A stretch of DNA of 64,000 nt from Plumapathes pennacea. Its lineage: Eukaryota > Cnidaria > Anthozoa > Antipatharia > Myriopathidae. Below the pieces are notes generated by a model, which made no database searches, had not been told where the DNA came from, and saw only the letters and a program-made list of their open reading frames with translations. Positions 35,458 through 47,639 of this stretch are shown piece by piece. Both the position numbers and the translations under genes were made by a program. The stretch covers positions 10,062,184-10,126,183 of the forward strand of contig OZ038471.1 in assembly GCA_964036295.1 (NCBI GenBank). Direction: 5' to 3'. Numbering within the stretch: position 1 is the stretch's first letter; each line of letters begins with the position of its first letter.

Positions 35458-35719
35458 GACAAATGGTTTGAACCCAGGAGTGTAAACAGTTGGTTGTAAT
35501 CGTCCGCGCTAGAGTAGTCTCCAGAAAGACTGTTGTTGGTAACTGACGTTACGACTCCCTGAGCGGAAGTCATCTTCAGAGTCGGCAAGTGAAAGGTTTC
35601 GCCATCTGACAAATACTTTCACTTGTCTCTGAAGATGACATCCGCTCAGGGAGTCGAAATGTCGGCCACCAACAAGTCTTCCTGAAGGCTACTCTAACCC
35701 AGACGATCACAATCAACCT
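35458..35719. mobile_element. Short twin-tailed Penelope insertion (right arm)
   Basis: 262 bases, mirror image of 31643-31907. The target duplication ACAGTGCCCTGT is identical on both sides (35446-35457 and 35720-35731). Since both arms carry it at the same place, it predates formation of the palindrome. Confidence 0.8.
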
Positions 35720-36087
35720 ACAGTGCCCTGTATCAAGGCTCTATGGACAGCACAGACACTATAAACAGCATAGACGAAAGTGCTGTTTATATTGTGTCTA
35801 TAGACACACAGACAACATGATGCCCTGTATGAGGGCTCCATAGATAACATAGATACTATAAACAGTATAGACAAGAGCTGTCTATACTGTGTCTATAAAC
35901 ACTATACTGTACAGCATACAGTAGAAAGCACAGTGCTGTGGTGGACAGCATACTGTTAAATGTATAGCTTGTAGTTCATGGGCACCGCTCACAAATAAAA
36001 GTTTGACAGTGTATGGTTTAAACCAATTATTATTCTGCATAAATCTCAGGTTCAAAATTTTCATTTAGCAACAAATTCCCTGTATAT

Positions 36088-36632
36088 CATTTGGTACACA
36101 AGTCATTCCAACGGAGGGATAATGATTTTCTGCTAATTCCTAATCCCCAGAAAGGTCCTGGAAAATTCCTACCCAGAGAATGCATGGGATGGGGGATGAT
36201 ATGAGCTGAAGTCAATATTGATACAGCCAGATTTGAGCAAGCGGCCGTAAAATTGTGATTTATAGCCTTCAGCTTGATTAAATCAGTTAAGACTTCATTG
36301 AAAATGTTAGGAATTTACTGGAAAAACAGAATATCAAAGGTATATCGATGGGTTTTGATCTGTTCTTGGCGGTCTAATTCTTGACAAGCTGACAAAGTTT
36401 TCAACCTTCTCAGGACAAGGTTCTGACAGGGGCAAATTTCCAAAAATAACGATAGAATTTTTTCCAAGGGGACACACAATTCTTAAGTATCGATTCCGGC
36501 AAATTACTTTTTTTGAAAATAACAATAGAATTTTTATCCGATAGGTGCTTTTTTCGGATTTTGACAGGTCTTTCACAGATGTCTCAAAACTTGTCCCCCA
36601 TGGCAGGGGGGGAAGTGATATCTCCCGGCCCA
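36088..36632. other. Spacer
   Basis: AT-rich, no recognised gene or repeat apart from a duplicated AACGATAGAATTTTT / AACAATAGAATTTTT pair near 36448 and 36520. Confidence 0.35.
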
Positions 36633-37200
36633 AAACCCAGAAACACAAGAAATCGCACACACAAAAGTGGATAAGTAAGCACTTTTACAATTGTAGTTCA
36701 GCACTTTGAGCGTATATTCAAGTCATTCGTAATTTTCCACACAAACTCTCTTATAGCTTTGGCGACCTCGGGTCCACAAACCTTGATAACATTATCGACA
36801 GCGTTCTCTCGTATTCATCAAGGCAACGAATTAAGAATTCTGAAGTGTCATAGGATGCTGAACTTAACTGTCTCTCCGAAGTCTCTGTAAATCTTGCCAA
36901 TAAAAAGAAAAAAATCACCCACATTTGACAGCCAAGCGCGTCGCCAATTTCAGTCTCGAACGCATGCGGATGAGACAGCGTTAAAACTGGTCAGCGTATT
37001 TCGACTCATCGTGCAAATCTCGACTTCGCACTGTGTAAAATTCTCAACCCAAATTTTGCTAATCTGGACTAGTGTTTTAATAAATCTCGACTCATTTTTT
37101 ACACATATCGACTCGTGTTTTGCAAATTTGGACTAATGTTTACAAATCTCGACTTTTATACGGTTTCATATAGTTTTGTCCGCAACAAAACGCCATATTA
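36633..37200. mobile_element. Truncated copy of the CCCAGAAACACAAG MITE
   Basis: Left end CCCAGAAACACAAGAAATCG and the same interior with AATCTCGACTC units as 32229-32719. An extra segment (about 36760-36900) lies near the left end. The right TIR is missing and another TIR element begins at about 37245. Confidence 0.65.
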
Positions 37201-37244
37201 TCCGATACTTTAAAGCTAAAATTCAAAGCTCTCTTCGGACCACA

Positions 37245-38072
37245 GGCTCTGTCTGTCACGCAGTGGTATGTGACACTTGTTATTACGAAAGAACATGACC
37301 GTTGGCGATCAAAGAAAAGGATGTGGATTTCTGTCGTTCGCCGAGCGGCGGTCTTCGAGAACTTTTAAACTTAAAAAGTGGCTAAATATGTTTAGTTGCA
37401 CGTTATCTTACCTCGTTCCGAACGGAAGCTGAAAAAAATGATAATGTTTGGAGCGAGGTAAGATATAAGCTTGCAAACTAAACATGTTTATGACCCATCA
37501 AATATTTGCTCCCGCGCGTGGTTGGTAGAATCGTGACACGTTACCGAATATCGTCCGCTCACGAGCGGACGTTATCAGCGAATAATCCCCGCCTGGCGAA
37601 CTATCGCTGTTTATTGACGATATCCGAACACAGTTTAATATATTTATCACACAACACCATTACGAGATGACTACCGAGGAGGACATCACTTCATTTGTCG
37701 AAAAAGCAGTTCCAGAAAGCACTAAAGAGCTTCACAGTCCTTGCGCCCTTATTTGCGCTGCGAGAGGAAATAGTCGAAGGATAATAAAAACACTAAACTA
37801 CTTTTGGCTTCGGAAATATGCACGGATAATTGCCCTTGGACATTATCTGTTCCTCGAAGCTCACAGTTCGCTTCTCGTAACAGATAATATCCTCGGACAA
37901 TTATCCGTGCATATTTCCTCGCCAAAAGTAGTTTATTGTTTATTTAGCCACTTTTTAGGTTTAATAGTTCCCGAAGACCGTCGCTCGGCGAACGACCAAT
38001 TACCCACATACATTTCTTTATAATCGCGGTCGGTCATGATACATATAGCTGCGTGGCAGACTGACAGACCCG
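37245..38072. mobile_element. TIR element with nested hairpin
   Basis: The left arm (37245-37390) and right arm (37940-38072) are inverted copies sharing TCGTTCGCCGAGCG and AAAAAGTGGCTAAATA. Inside, 37788-37935 is a second hairpin (ATATGCACGGATAATTG pairs with CAATTATCCGTGCATAT). An exon-like ATG frame lies between. Confidence 0.7.
37667..37790 (+). CDS. Exon-like start inside the TIR element
   Basis: ATG at 37667 opens MTTEEDITSFVEKAVPESTK, then ELHSPCALICAARGNSRRII. The EDxxxFVEKAVPESTKK-like opening resembles the N-terminus of anthozoan DUF3504/tyrosine-recombinase (Crypton-type) proteins as remembered, but only about 40 residues are available and the frame then enters the hairpin. Probably a captured first exon. 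Confidence 0.3.
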
Positions 38073-38248
38073 CATTTTATTTCCGTCGTGAAAGTGTTCG
38101 GAGTCCGGAAACAAATCGTAAAGACTTCGTAAAATTAGATTCCAGGTCCTCTCGGTCCAGGTGGTTTTGGCCGATGTGATCTAATGCCAACACGTCCCCC
38201 TCGTAAAATTACCCTGTGGAGACAATTCACATCCACGCTGGGATTAGC
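38073..38248. repeat. Transposon-end repeat
   Basis: 38137-38191 (CCAGGTGGTTTTGGCCGATG core) is an inverted match to 26221-26276. Non-coding. Confidence 0.5.
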
Positions 38249-41200
38249 CGCATGAGACAATTCAAAGCACCTAAACCCGCCTGGATGGAATTGTGGGATA
38301 GAGTTATCTGCTTCATCAAAATGGCCGCCTCTCGTGGCATGCAAGCGTCCTGGAGATTTATCAACCGACGCTGTTGCTGAATGCTACAACCTTATCGAGA
38401 GTAGAAAAGAATTCCAGGAAAGAATCTCATAACAGATGCGATGATTATGGTAGCGCAACTCCTTCGGGTAAGGCGGACAAACGAATTCTAAATGCTCGTT
38501 TGTAGCAGTAGGCCACTGCGTTATGTAGGCTGGATATCTCTTGAGAACGCTTGCCTTTCGCATTCAATGTGCGACGAGAGGCGACCATCTTGGTGATGCT
38601 GATACAAACCTGGCGTGCATGGAATTGCAGGATATGGTTTGTGAAGTTTGAATATTGCTTCGTGTGTACACTGTGAGTGTGTGGTATATACGGCTTGTTA
38701 AAATATTATTTAGAAAATATTTAGCATTACAGTAAACACCCGCTTATAAGAACCTACACTTATACAAGTCAGCCTTATGGCAATTTTTTTCTGCCCACAC
38801 CAGCTACTAACACAGAAATCTCTTCTGAACATTACTTTATACACAGTAATGTATAAAATACAGCTAAACTGCTAATTTAAAAATGCAAAAGGAAATGCAG
38901 CAATAAATTACATTCTTTTCCTGATGCCAAATTGACAAATAATCATTCATAACTATTTCTATTTTACCAAACATCATTCTGTTTATTTGTATGTACATTT
39001 TATAATATAATAGAGATGAAGATTTGTTGACTTGGTTTGTGGCATCACGAACGGCGACTCAAGCACCGTATTCTGAGAATTGGTTCACACCTTGCACTAC
39101 GTGCTAAGCACTTAGAGCAACGTAGAAGGCACAGCAAACTTTAGTCAAAGAGATTATTTGTTGTCACGGTGCCGCAAGCGGAGTTCATACAAGCTTACTG
39201 AAACAAGTATGGCATTTTAAGAGTGTGAACGCCGTTTCATTTCAACATCTTTGAAGACTTGAGTGAAGGAACTTATCTTTCTGTTGAGAAAATGATAAAC
39301 TTTTGATTCACACAATTTTCTGTGCCGACGGTTGAATACGAAATATTGTAGTTTCTTCAATATATCCCTTGTTTGAATCCCGGAGTTTGAATGTTGTGAT
39401 CGCATGTTATGTATAAACGCTTGGAGCAAATAAAATTCTGTTAATTTTGTGTTGGAAATCGCTTAACAGAAAAAGAAGAAGAAGAAAAAGAAGGAAAACT
39501 ATTTTTAGTTCGCCACGCTCGTGATGGGTTTTTACCGAGTGACGTTTTCACTGAACCAAAACCGGCACATTTTGGTCTGACAGACGAACATTAAATTTCG
39601 AGATGGCAACCCGCTTAGAGTCTCCAAACAAGGCGATTTTGCTGCATTGGCGTCGTGATTATTACCCTTGCTTCACTCGGGGATAATATTGAGATGTGTG
39701 GTGAAAGCATACAGTACATGAGAGCTCTAGCAATGTCATACAAAACCGATTACTTGGGCGTCTGCGAATATCGTATTTCTAGTCTAAATAATATTTTAAC
39801 AAGCCTTATATACCACACACTCACCGGTAGGACTTTTCCACGGGTAGCGGGTAGTGGGTGACGGGTGACGGGTAGCAGGTAGTGGGTAACGGGTGACGGG
39901 TGACGGGTAACACTCACAAACTTTCTCAATCGATGAAGATCAGTATTGCAGTCAAAGCAACCGTAACTCTTTCGCGCATGCATTACACAAATCTTGACTT
40001 GTGTCATGTTTGACAGCAATATGTCACCGCCTCGTGTTAAACACCCGTGAATGCGATTGATCTATTTTAAATGGAACCGCAAGCAGCTACCTTTGGTGAC
40101 AATTAGTGTTTATTGATTGACGTTTAATTTGAACTAACTGCAAATCGACCCCAAATGAATTTGCCTTCAACGAAGAAAAAAGTCAGGAAGGATATAAGAA
40201 GTACAGTTCCAAATATGTACAGCAATGTCACCCATCAAACCAAAGAGCTATTATAATAACATATAGTTAATAAAATCTCATTAAAATACTGTATAACGTT
40301 AATTTTGTTTGGTAATCAATTGCAAATGTTTCCTTTTAAAGAGGTATGGTCCTTTGGTGGCCATGTATTGTTTTAAGCGCTATTCTAATTGCTATTCACT
40401 CCAACAAAACAAGTGTGTTACAAGAAAAAAAACTTAACAAGTGTTCCTCTGGGAAGGCGTTGGTAAGAACAATGAATTGGCAATCAAATTGTTTCTTACG
40501 CGGTAAAACGTATAAGAATACGCTTCACTGTCTGCAGCTGTTGTTCGACAAATCAAAAATGTATGCCGAATTCCCGCCAAATAAACTGTTTGTTTGACTC
40601 CGTTAATGTGCTCTGAGTTGCTTCATCGATGCATTTACTACGGTAAATTTTCTATTGTTCTGAAACACACTTACCACGGTTTTGTGAATTGTCTAGACGC
40701 GTCGTACTTTTACCGCAGTAAAGTAAATGCTTTCACCGAGGTAAATGTGTCTCATGTAATAAAAATTATGTTATTTTACAAACAAACACCAAATAAACAA
40801 GTCAGGCGAATGAACACCGCTACCCGTTGCCCGTCGCCCGCTGCCCATTACCCGCTTACCCGTTACCCGCTTACCCGTTACCCGTTACCCGTCACCCGCT
40901 ACCCGTTACCCGTTACCCGTCACCCGCTACCCGCTACCCGTCACCCGCTACCCGCCACCTGTCACCCGCTACCCGCTACCCGTCACCCGCTACCCACGGA
41001 AAAGACCTCACACTCACAGTTCAGCGTACACACGAAGCAATATTCAAACTACACAAACCATATCCTGCAATTCCATGCATGCCAGGTTTGTATCAGCATC
41101 ACCAAGATGGTCGCCTCTCGTCGCACATCGAACGTGAAAGGCAAGCATTCTCAAGCGATATCCAGCCTACATGACGCAGTGGCCTACTGCTACAAACGAG

Positions 41201-41430
41201 CATTTAGAAGTCGTTTGACCGCCTTACCCGGAGGAGTTGCGCTACCATAATCATCGCATCTGTTATGAGATTCTTTCCTGGTCTTCTTTTCTACTCTCGA
41301 TAAGGTTGTAGCGATCGGCAGCAGCGTCGGTTGATAAATCTCCAAAACGCTTGCATGCCACGAGAAGCAGCCATTTTGATGAAGCAGATAACTCTATCCC
41401 ACAATTCCATCCAGGCGGGTGTCTCATGTG
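38249..41430. repeat. Inverted pair of repeat R with 2 kb spacer
   Basis: 38249-38770 and the inverted copy at 39785-39824 plus 41009-41430 match closely (shared TATCGAGAGTAGAAAAGAA, TGGTGATGCTGATACAAACC). The right copy is split by a 1.2 kb element at 39825-41008. Repeat R occurs three more times at 41.4-47.6 kb. 38771-39780 between the arms has no recognised gene. Confidence 0.75.
39825..41008. mobile_element. Mutator-like element with minisatellite TIRs
   Basis: Both ends carry inverted arrays of GGGTAGCGGGTGAC-type units behind a GGACTTTTCC / GGTCTTTTCC terminus (left array 39838-39910, right array 40820-41000). CACACTCAC flanks it directly on both sides (39816-39824 and 41009-41017), and undamaged copies of the host repeat have a single CACACTCAC there. 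A 9-bp duplication and long repetitive TIRs suggest a Mutator-type element. No transposase is seen in the 0.9 kb interior. Confidence 0.75.
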
Positions 41431-41449
41431 GCTAGGGTATTTTACGGCA

Positions 41450-42690
41450 TGATCTCGAGGTGAGAATAATGATTATCATAAATTCATATTTGATCTTGGA
41501 AATAATGATTATGATTGTTCCCAGGGCAGGTCATGCGATGCTTGTCCCCAGGGCCATCTGCTTCATCAAAATGGCCGCCTCTCGTGGCATGCAAGCATTC
41601 ATGAGATTTATCAACCGACGCTGTTGCTGAATGCTACAACCTTATCGAGAGTAGAAAAGAAGTCCAGGAAAGAATCTCATAACAGATGCGATGATTATGG
41701 TAGCGCAACTCCTTTGGGTAAGGCGGCCAAACGACTTCTAAATGTAGTAGGCCACTGCGTTATGTAGGCTGGATATCTCTTGAGAACGCTTGCCTTTCGC
41801 GTTCAATGTGCGACGAGAGGCGACCATCTTGGTGATGCTGATACAAACCTGGCGTGCATGGAATTGCAGGATATGGTTTGTGAAGTTTGAATATTGCTTC
41901 GTGTGTACACTGAGCTGTGAGTGTGTGGTATATACGGCTTGTTAAATATTATTTAGAAAATATTTAGCATTACAGTAAACACCCGCTTATAAGAACCTAC
42001 ATTTATACAAGTCAGCCTAAATAGGTTCTTATATATCGGGTGTTTAGTGGGAATTAAATCAGCCTGTTTTGGTTCTTTAAAGTAGGTTCTTATTAAACCA
42101 GAGTTTTAAAACTGTCTGCTACTCTTCAGAATAGTACAAATCCATTACTATCATTTTACTGAACAGATTAATGCTATAATGTATTTATATTAATTTTTGG
42201 GCTATGCTACAACTATAATAATATCATTATATTATAATAACATGTTTGCAGCAAACAATGAGGATTATATTTCACTTGAGCCATCATAGTGATATTAATG
42301 TGTCCATGAAGCATCTAGTGCCGACACTGGTACATGTAGAGCTACAGTAGTATCATTTGTTGCTCTAGATTTACTACACAGGTTGAGAAGACCTTGATAT
42401 TGATCGCAAAAGCCAACCCAATATGCTGCAAGGGACAGAGAAATGAAACCTTGGTATGTAGAATGACATGTGTCAACAAAATAGTCTCACATACATATGC
42501 TAAATAGAATGATTATTGTATTTGCTAAATAAAGATAAGTAAATAAAAATAAACTAAATTATTTAGTATATCTTTATTTATTGACAGGGCTTGTCAGTAA
42601 AACTTGGCAATTGGCCGGGGGGGGGGGGGGGGGGGGGAGGGTTATCCCCTATATTTCCCATAGGGACGTTCTGCTGGATAGGGTATAGTT
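41450..42690. repeat. Left arm of giant inverted repeat
   Basis: Matches 46195-47635 in reverse, from TCTCGAGGTGAGAATAATG to TTCTGCTGGATAGGGTATAG. Within it is a small MITE (about 41972-42050: AAACACCCGCTTATAAGAAC and its inverted partner). A G-run at about 42619-42637 marks the inner end. Confidence 0.82.
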
Positions 42691-43330
42691 TGCAGGTTAA
42701 GGCGGCCAAACGACTTCCAAATGCTCGTTTGTAGCAGTAGGCCACTGCGTCATGTAGGCTGGATATCTCTTGAGAACGCTTGCCTTTCACGTTCGATGTG
42801 CGACGAGAGGTGGCCATACATCTTGGTGATGCTGATACAAACCTGGCGTGCATGGAATTGCAGGATATGGTTTGTGTAGTTTGAATATTGCTTCTTGTGT
42901 ACGTTGAGCTGTGAGTGTGTGGTATATACGGCTTGTTAAAACATTATTTAGAAAATATGTAGCATTACAGTAAACACCCGCTTATAAGAACCTACATTTC
43001 ATACAAGTCAGCCTAAATAGGCTCTTATATATCGGGTGTTTAGTGGGAATTAAATCAGGCTGTTTCGGTTCTTAAGTCGGTTCCCATTAAATCAGGGTTG
43101 AAACTGTTTGCTACTCTTCAGAATAGTACAAATCCTTTACTATAATAATATAATTATATTGTAATACGATGTTTGCAGCAAACAATGAGGATTATATTTC
43201 ACTTGAGCCATCATAGTAATATTAATGTGTCCTATCCTTTGTTACCCTAGATTTACTACACAGGTTGAGAAGACCTTGATATTGATCACAAAAGCCAACC
43301 CAATATGCTGCAAGCGACAGAGAACGGCTA
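42691..43330. repeat. Additional direct copy of repeat R
   Basis: Same orientation as the left arm: AAGGCGGCCAAACGACTTCC, GGTGATGCTGATACAAACCT, AAACACCCGCTTATAAGAAC. It lies tandem to the arm and gives the locus three copies on one side. Confidence 0.75.
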
Positions 43331-45067
43331 GGTCACAGCCACTACAATTTTTCCCCAACCCCCACCCCCTCACAAACCAAATATGAGGGCATCATTAACC
43401 CTTGTTCAAGTCGTGCTAGGAAGAGTTTGGACAATCCTGAAACGATTTACGGTATGTACATTTCTCATACAATGTACTTCAGGCAAGTATAGCGTTTGTG
43501 ACTACCTGATTATGTAGTTGCATAAATTGTTGGTATTTCCTTTCAATGGGGTAGGGTGAGGACTGACGGTGCGAACTTGTCGATTTTTGCTCGAAAAAGG
43601 GATGAAATGCCTTTTCTTCAGAGCTACAGTGTACAAAACACGGAAAGAACCGCATAGTGCGTAGAAAATGGATTTGAGCGTTGTATGCAAAATAGTCGTT
43701 TTTTGCTATGAACCGGGTGAGACTCGTTGAGTTTAGACACTACAGTGCAGGAAATAAAGACAAATGCGCATAAAAATGAAAAAGAAGGCGATGAAGCAGT
43801 AGGTATAGAAAATAATCACGTTTCTTGCTTTGAACCAGATGAAATTTTCTGCTATTACGTACTACACTGACCGAAACACGGGCAAAATCGCATAAAACGC
43901 TGAAATGATGAATTAGAGTCTAAATTGGCGGGTAGGAAACTTTCAGAAAGTTTGAGGAAATTACTTTGGTCCTCAGCATTTATACCATACGCTAGACTCT
44001 ATTGAGTATTCTCGTAATGTAGATTTGGAATGCTTATGGATGTGTAGGGGTTTCCTACTCTCCGTCCCTCTGGCACAGTTTACAGCCACCGGGTATGTGC
44101 TTTACTATAATAAACAAATAATCAGTCAGAAAACTGCAGGTGTCGGTGTAATATTGTCAAGCAAGGCGTGACCTTTTTAAACGCAAAATTCAAGAACAAT
44201 CTTGCTCTAAAGACATCAAGAGCGATCAGACCTTTGAGTTCCTCGTGAGCATTTATTAAGCATTGATTGTACTGAAGTTATCAGGTTCAAGATTTCAGAG
44301 GGCTTGACTTTTGAGTATGGGTACAGTTTATCAATTCATTGCCGGCAACCGATGCCGGATTAGCGGCTTACGACTGATTGAAGGGAATTGGCCCACAAAG
44401 TAGCGCGCCACCTCCGAGCTTATGATGGTGAGAATTCAATAAAACTAAGTCACTAAAACCAAGGCTATAGCAAACAAATCTGACTTCCCCTCAAATATAT
44501 ATCAACCAAATGCCACTTGCGAGGTTGCAAAAAATATAACAAAACTGCGCAAGGTGTCACGCAATGTGCTTTGGGATGTGGGGATCTTCAATTCTTACTG
44601 ACAGTGAAGCATCTACCTTAACATCCACAGAACCTTCCAGCATATTTGCGGCTTCTGTTGCGGACAAAAAGCGGATTTGAAGGTTGCTACGCGCGTAATA
44701 TTAGACAACATCTCCAACCTTTGCACCATAAGGTACTCCCAAGAAGCTGACAGAGCTATTTTCCACGGGCATGAAACATTGAAACAGCAAACAAGGTGGC
44801 AATGAAGCTACAGGCCTACCTGACTGATAACTATTGGAAAAAGCCAGGGTGATTGTGAACAAGTTGAACTAGTCGGAAAGTGGTCGGTAACGTGGTCAGT
44901 AACGTGGTCGGTAAGTGGTCGGTATGTGGCTGGTAAGATTTAGTGGTCGGTAAGTGGTCAGTAGCGTTTTTCATTTCGGATAACGTTTATTTGAAGCGCT
45001 AAATGAATCATTCACTTTTATTAACGTTGTGGCTCTTAAGAGAGCCGTTGTTTTGAGTGGCAGGCCA
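43331..45067. other. Interior of the giant inverted repeat, no gene
   Basis: No supported coding region. 44876-44966 is a minisatellite of GTGGTCGGTAA-type units with small changes. The rest is unassigned. Confidence 0.45.
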
Positions 45068-45300
45068 TTAGTAGCCCGCGGCGATGTCTTGGATGATTGC
45101 AAGGAGCCAGTCGGCTTGGCTAAATTGTCGTTTCCACATGAACTCGTCAAGGTAGTCTGGGATGCGATCGTAGCGAGTGCCGTTCATCCGCTTCAGCTTT
45201 CGCTTTACAGCACTCCAGAGGCATTCCACAATATTGGTATGCACACCTGTGAAAGGGTCAACGAAGCTTTCAGAGTGGTTCACCCCCCCCCCCCCCCCCA
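45068..45300 (-). pseudogene. Merlin (IS1595/ISXO2-like) transposase C-terminus
   Basis: Minus-strand frame VNHSESFVDPFTG, VHTNIVECLWSAVKRKLKR, YLDEFMWKRQF. This is the end of the DDE domain of ISXO2-like transposases, the Merlin superfamily in animals: the NHS..F.DP.TG.HTN..E.W..K signature and the final YLDEFMW. It begins at a C-run (45284-45299), beyond which the earlier catalytic blocks could not be found. Dead remnant. Confidence 0.8.
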
Positions 45301-46194
45301 TCCTCTTCCCCCCTCCATTACTATGTGTACAGAAAGGCACTATAACTGGCAGTTTCTCTTTCATTTTCTGTAGAGGGCACAGCAGCAGAGATCAATAACG
45401 AAGTCGTTCCACTATCACTGGTCTTGTCGTCAAAGGGCATCGTCTTCAAGGGCAGAGAGGAACTCCTGTAGGTTGTAGGAACTCGCTTCACCATTCAGAA
45501 CATCCGTTCTTTTGGATTCTACAATTGGATCTTGGTTCTTTTGGATCCTCCCACTTGTGACCTACAAAGAGATCCCACAACCTTTTTTTTGGTAAATATA
45601 CGCAGTGTTCAGGCAGTAAACTGTTTGCAAAAAGCATCGGCATGACAGCACCCACTTGGAATACAAGGCAAGTCTAGTTTTTTTCTTCCACACTGAGTCA
45701 GTGTACAAACAAATAAAGTAGTCCTATTTTTCACCAAAGCCTGAAATTCTTACAGGGGTCAGATAAGTTCGTCATTCTCCTTTATACACCAAGTAGCCAT
45801 AAGTATTAGCCGCCAGTCCAAATTTCCTGATTTTGCAAGGCAACCAAAAATTGCACCATATTCAAGACACTATTGCAAAATGCTTTATTCCACGTAATTT
45901 TCCTTAGGGAACAGAGCCGTCTGCATTTACACGGCAATACACATCAGGTACAAAACTCCTTGTAACAAATACGTCTTGTCAAATGCTATCATATAGACAA
46001 AGTGATGGCAAGATAAACATTATGTGAAAAGGTCGATTACAAATCATTCAATGTAATCGCAATTCTTGTTGCGCAGAGCAAGAGTTCAAGACAAAGCAGG
46101 AGTTTAAGTTAGTTGAGTGTGGGAGTTAAGTTCCCTGTTTAAGACACGAAAATGTAAAATCATATACCATGTTTAAGCCAGCTGGAGGACCCTG
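45301..46194. other. Spacer between Merlin remnant and right arm
   Basis: No recognised coding sequence. A duplicated GAACATCCGTTCTTTTGGAT / TTGGTTCTTTTGGAT piece is near 45498-45548. Confidence 0.4.
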
Positions 46195-47635
46195 AAAACT
46201 ATACCCTATCCAGCAGAACGTCCCTATAGAAAATATAGGGGATAACTTTACCCCCACCCCCCTCCCCCCCAGCCAGTTGCCAAGTTTTACTGAGAAGCCC
46301 TGTCAATAAATAAAGATAAACTAAATAATTTAGTTTATTTTTATTTAGTTATCTTTATTTAGCAAATACAATAATCATTCTATTTAATATATGTATGTGA
46401 GACTATTTTGTTGACACATGTCATTCTACATGCCAAGGTTTCCTTTCTCTGTCGCTTGCAGCATAATGGGTTGGCTTTTGCGATCAATATCAAGGTCTTC
46501 TCAACCTGTGTAGTAAATCTAGAGCAACAAATGATACTACTGTAGCTCTACATGTACCAGTGTCGGCACTAGATGCTTCATGGACACATTAATATCACTA
46601 TGATGGCTCAAGTGAAATATAATCCTCATTGTTTGCTGCAAACATGTTATTATAATATAATGATATTATTATAGTTGTAGCATAGCCCAGAAATTAATAT
46701 AAATACATTAATCTGTTCAGTAAAATGATATGCACCGACTGATTGTGAAATAAGTCTGTAATGGTACCAAATAGAGTCAATATACATGTATGAGTTGAGA
46801 TGTTGCAGTAAAGTCAGTTGTAAGAGTAACCTCTGCGTGTTGAGAGCGTTCTCGCACTACGAACCAAAGTTCTACGCTAGCTCAACCCCTTGACCAACAA
46901 CGAACCAGGTAAATGCCACATAGTAATGGATTTGTACTATTCTGAAGAGTAGCAAACAGTTTTAAAACCCTGATTTAATAAGAACCTACTTAAGAACCGA
47001 AACAGCCTGATTTAACTCCTACTAAACACCCGATATATAAGAACCTATTTAGGCTGACTTGTATGAAATGTAGGTTCTTATAAGCGGGTGTTTACTGTAA
47101 TGCTAAATATTTTCTAAATAGTATTTTAACAAGCCGTATATACCACACACTCACAGCTCAGCGTACACAAGAATCAATATTCAAACTACACAAACCACAT
47201 CCTGCAATTCCATGCACGCCAGGTTTGTATCAGCATCACCAAGATGTATGGCCGCCTCTCGTCGCACATCGAACGTGAAAGGCAAGCGTTCTCAAGAGAT
47301 ATCCAGCCTACATGACGCAGTGGCCTACTGCTACAAACGAGCATTTGGAAGTCGTTTGGCCGCCTTACCCGAAGGAGTTGCGCTAGCATTATCGTCGCAT
47401 CCGTTATGAGATTCTTTCCTGGACTTCTTTTCTGCTCTCGATAAGGTTGTAGCATTCAGCAACAGCATCGGTTGATAAATCTCGAGAACGCTTGCATGCC
47501 ACGAGAGGCGGCCATTTTGATGAAGCAGATAGCCCTGGGGACAAACATCGCATGACCTGCCCTGGGAACAATCATAATCATTATTTCCAAGATCAAATAT
47601 GAATTTATGATAATCATTATTCTCGCCTCGAGATC
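46195..47635. repeat. Right arm of giant inverted repeat
   Basis: Reverse partner of 41450-42690. It has an extra 180-base stretch (about 46730-46915) not in the left arm. It ends at about 47635, only 270 bases before the start codon of the mind-bomb-like gene. Confidence 0.82.
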
Positions 47636-47639
47636 GTTT

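Larger units (their letters stand above)
31263..36087. mobile_element. 4.8 kb palindromic element with nested insertions
   Basis: The left end (ATATATGGGGAATTTGCTGC) is the inverted partner of the right end near 36087. The arms (31263-32228 and 33177-36087) match over their length apart from insertions. Both are rich in TGTCTATA/TATAGACA words. Four younger elements are nested: Penelope copies at 31643-31907, 33416-35359 and 35458-35719, a MITE at 32229-32719 and a LINE 3' end at 32820-33176. No gene of its own is seen, so it is likely a non-autonomous foldback element or a palindromic duplication. Confidence 0.75.

Noticed and set aside
40820-41000. CCCGTTACCCGTCACCCG array as telomere-like repeat
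   Set aside because: Units are irregular and not TTAGGG; an inverted partner array and target duplication show it is a transposon end.
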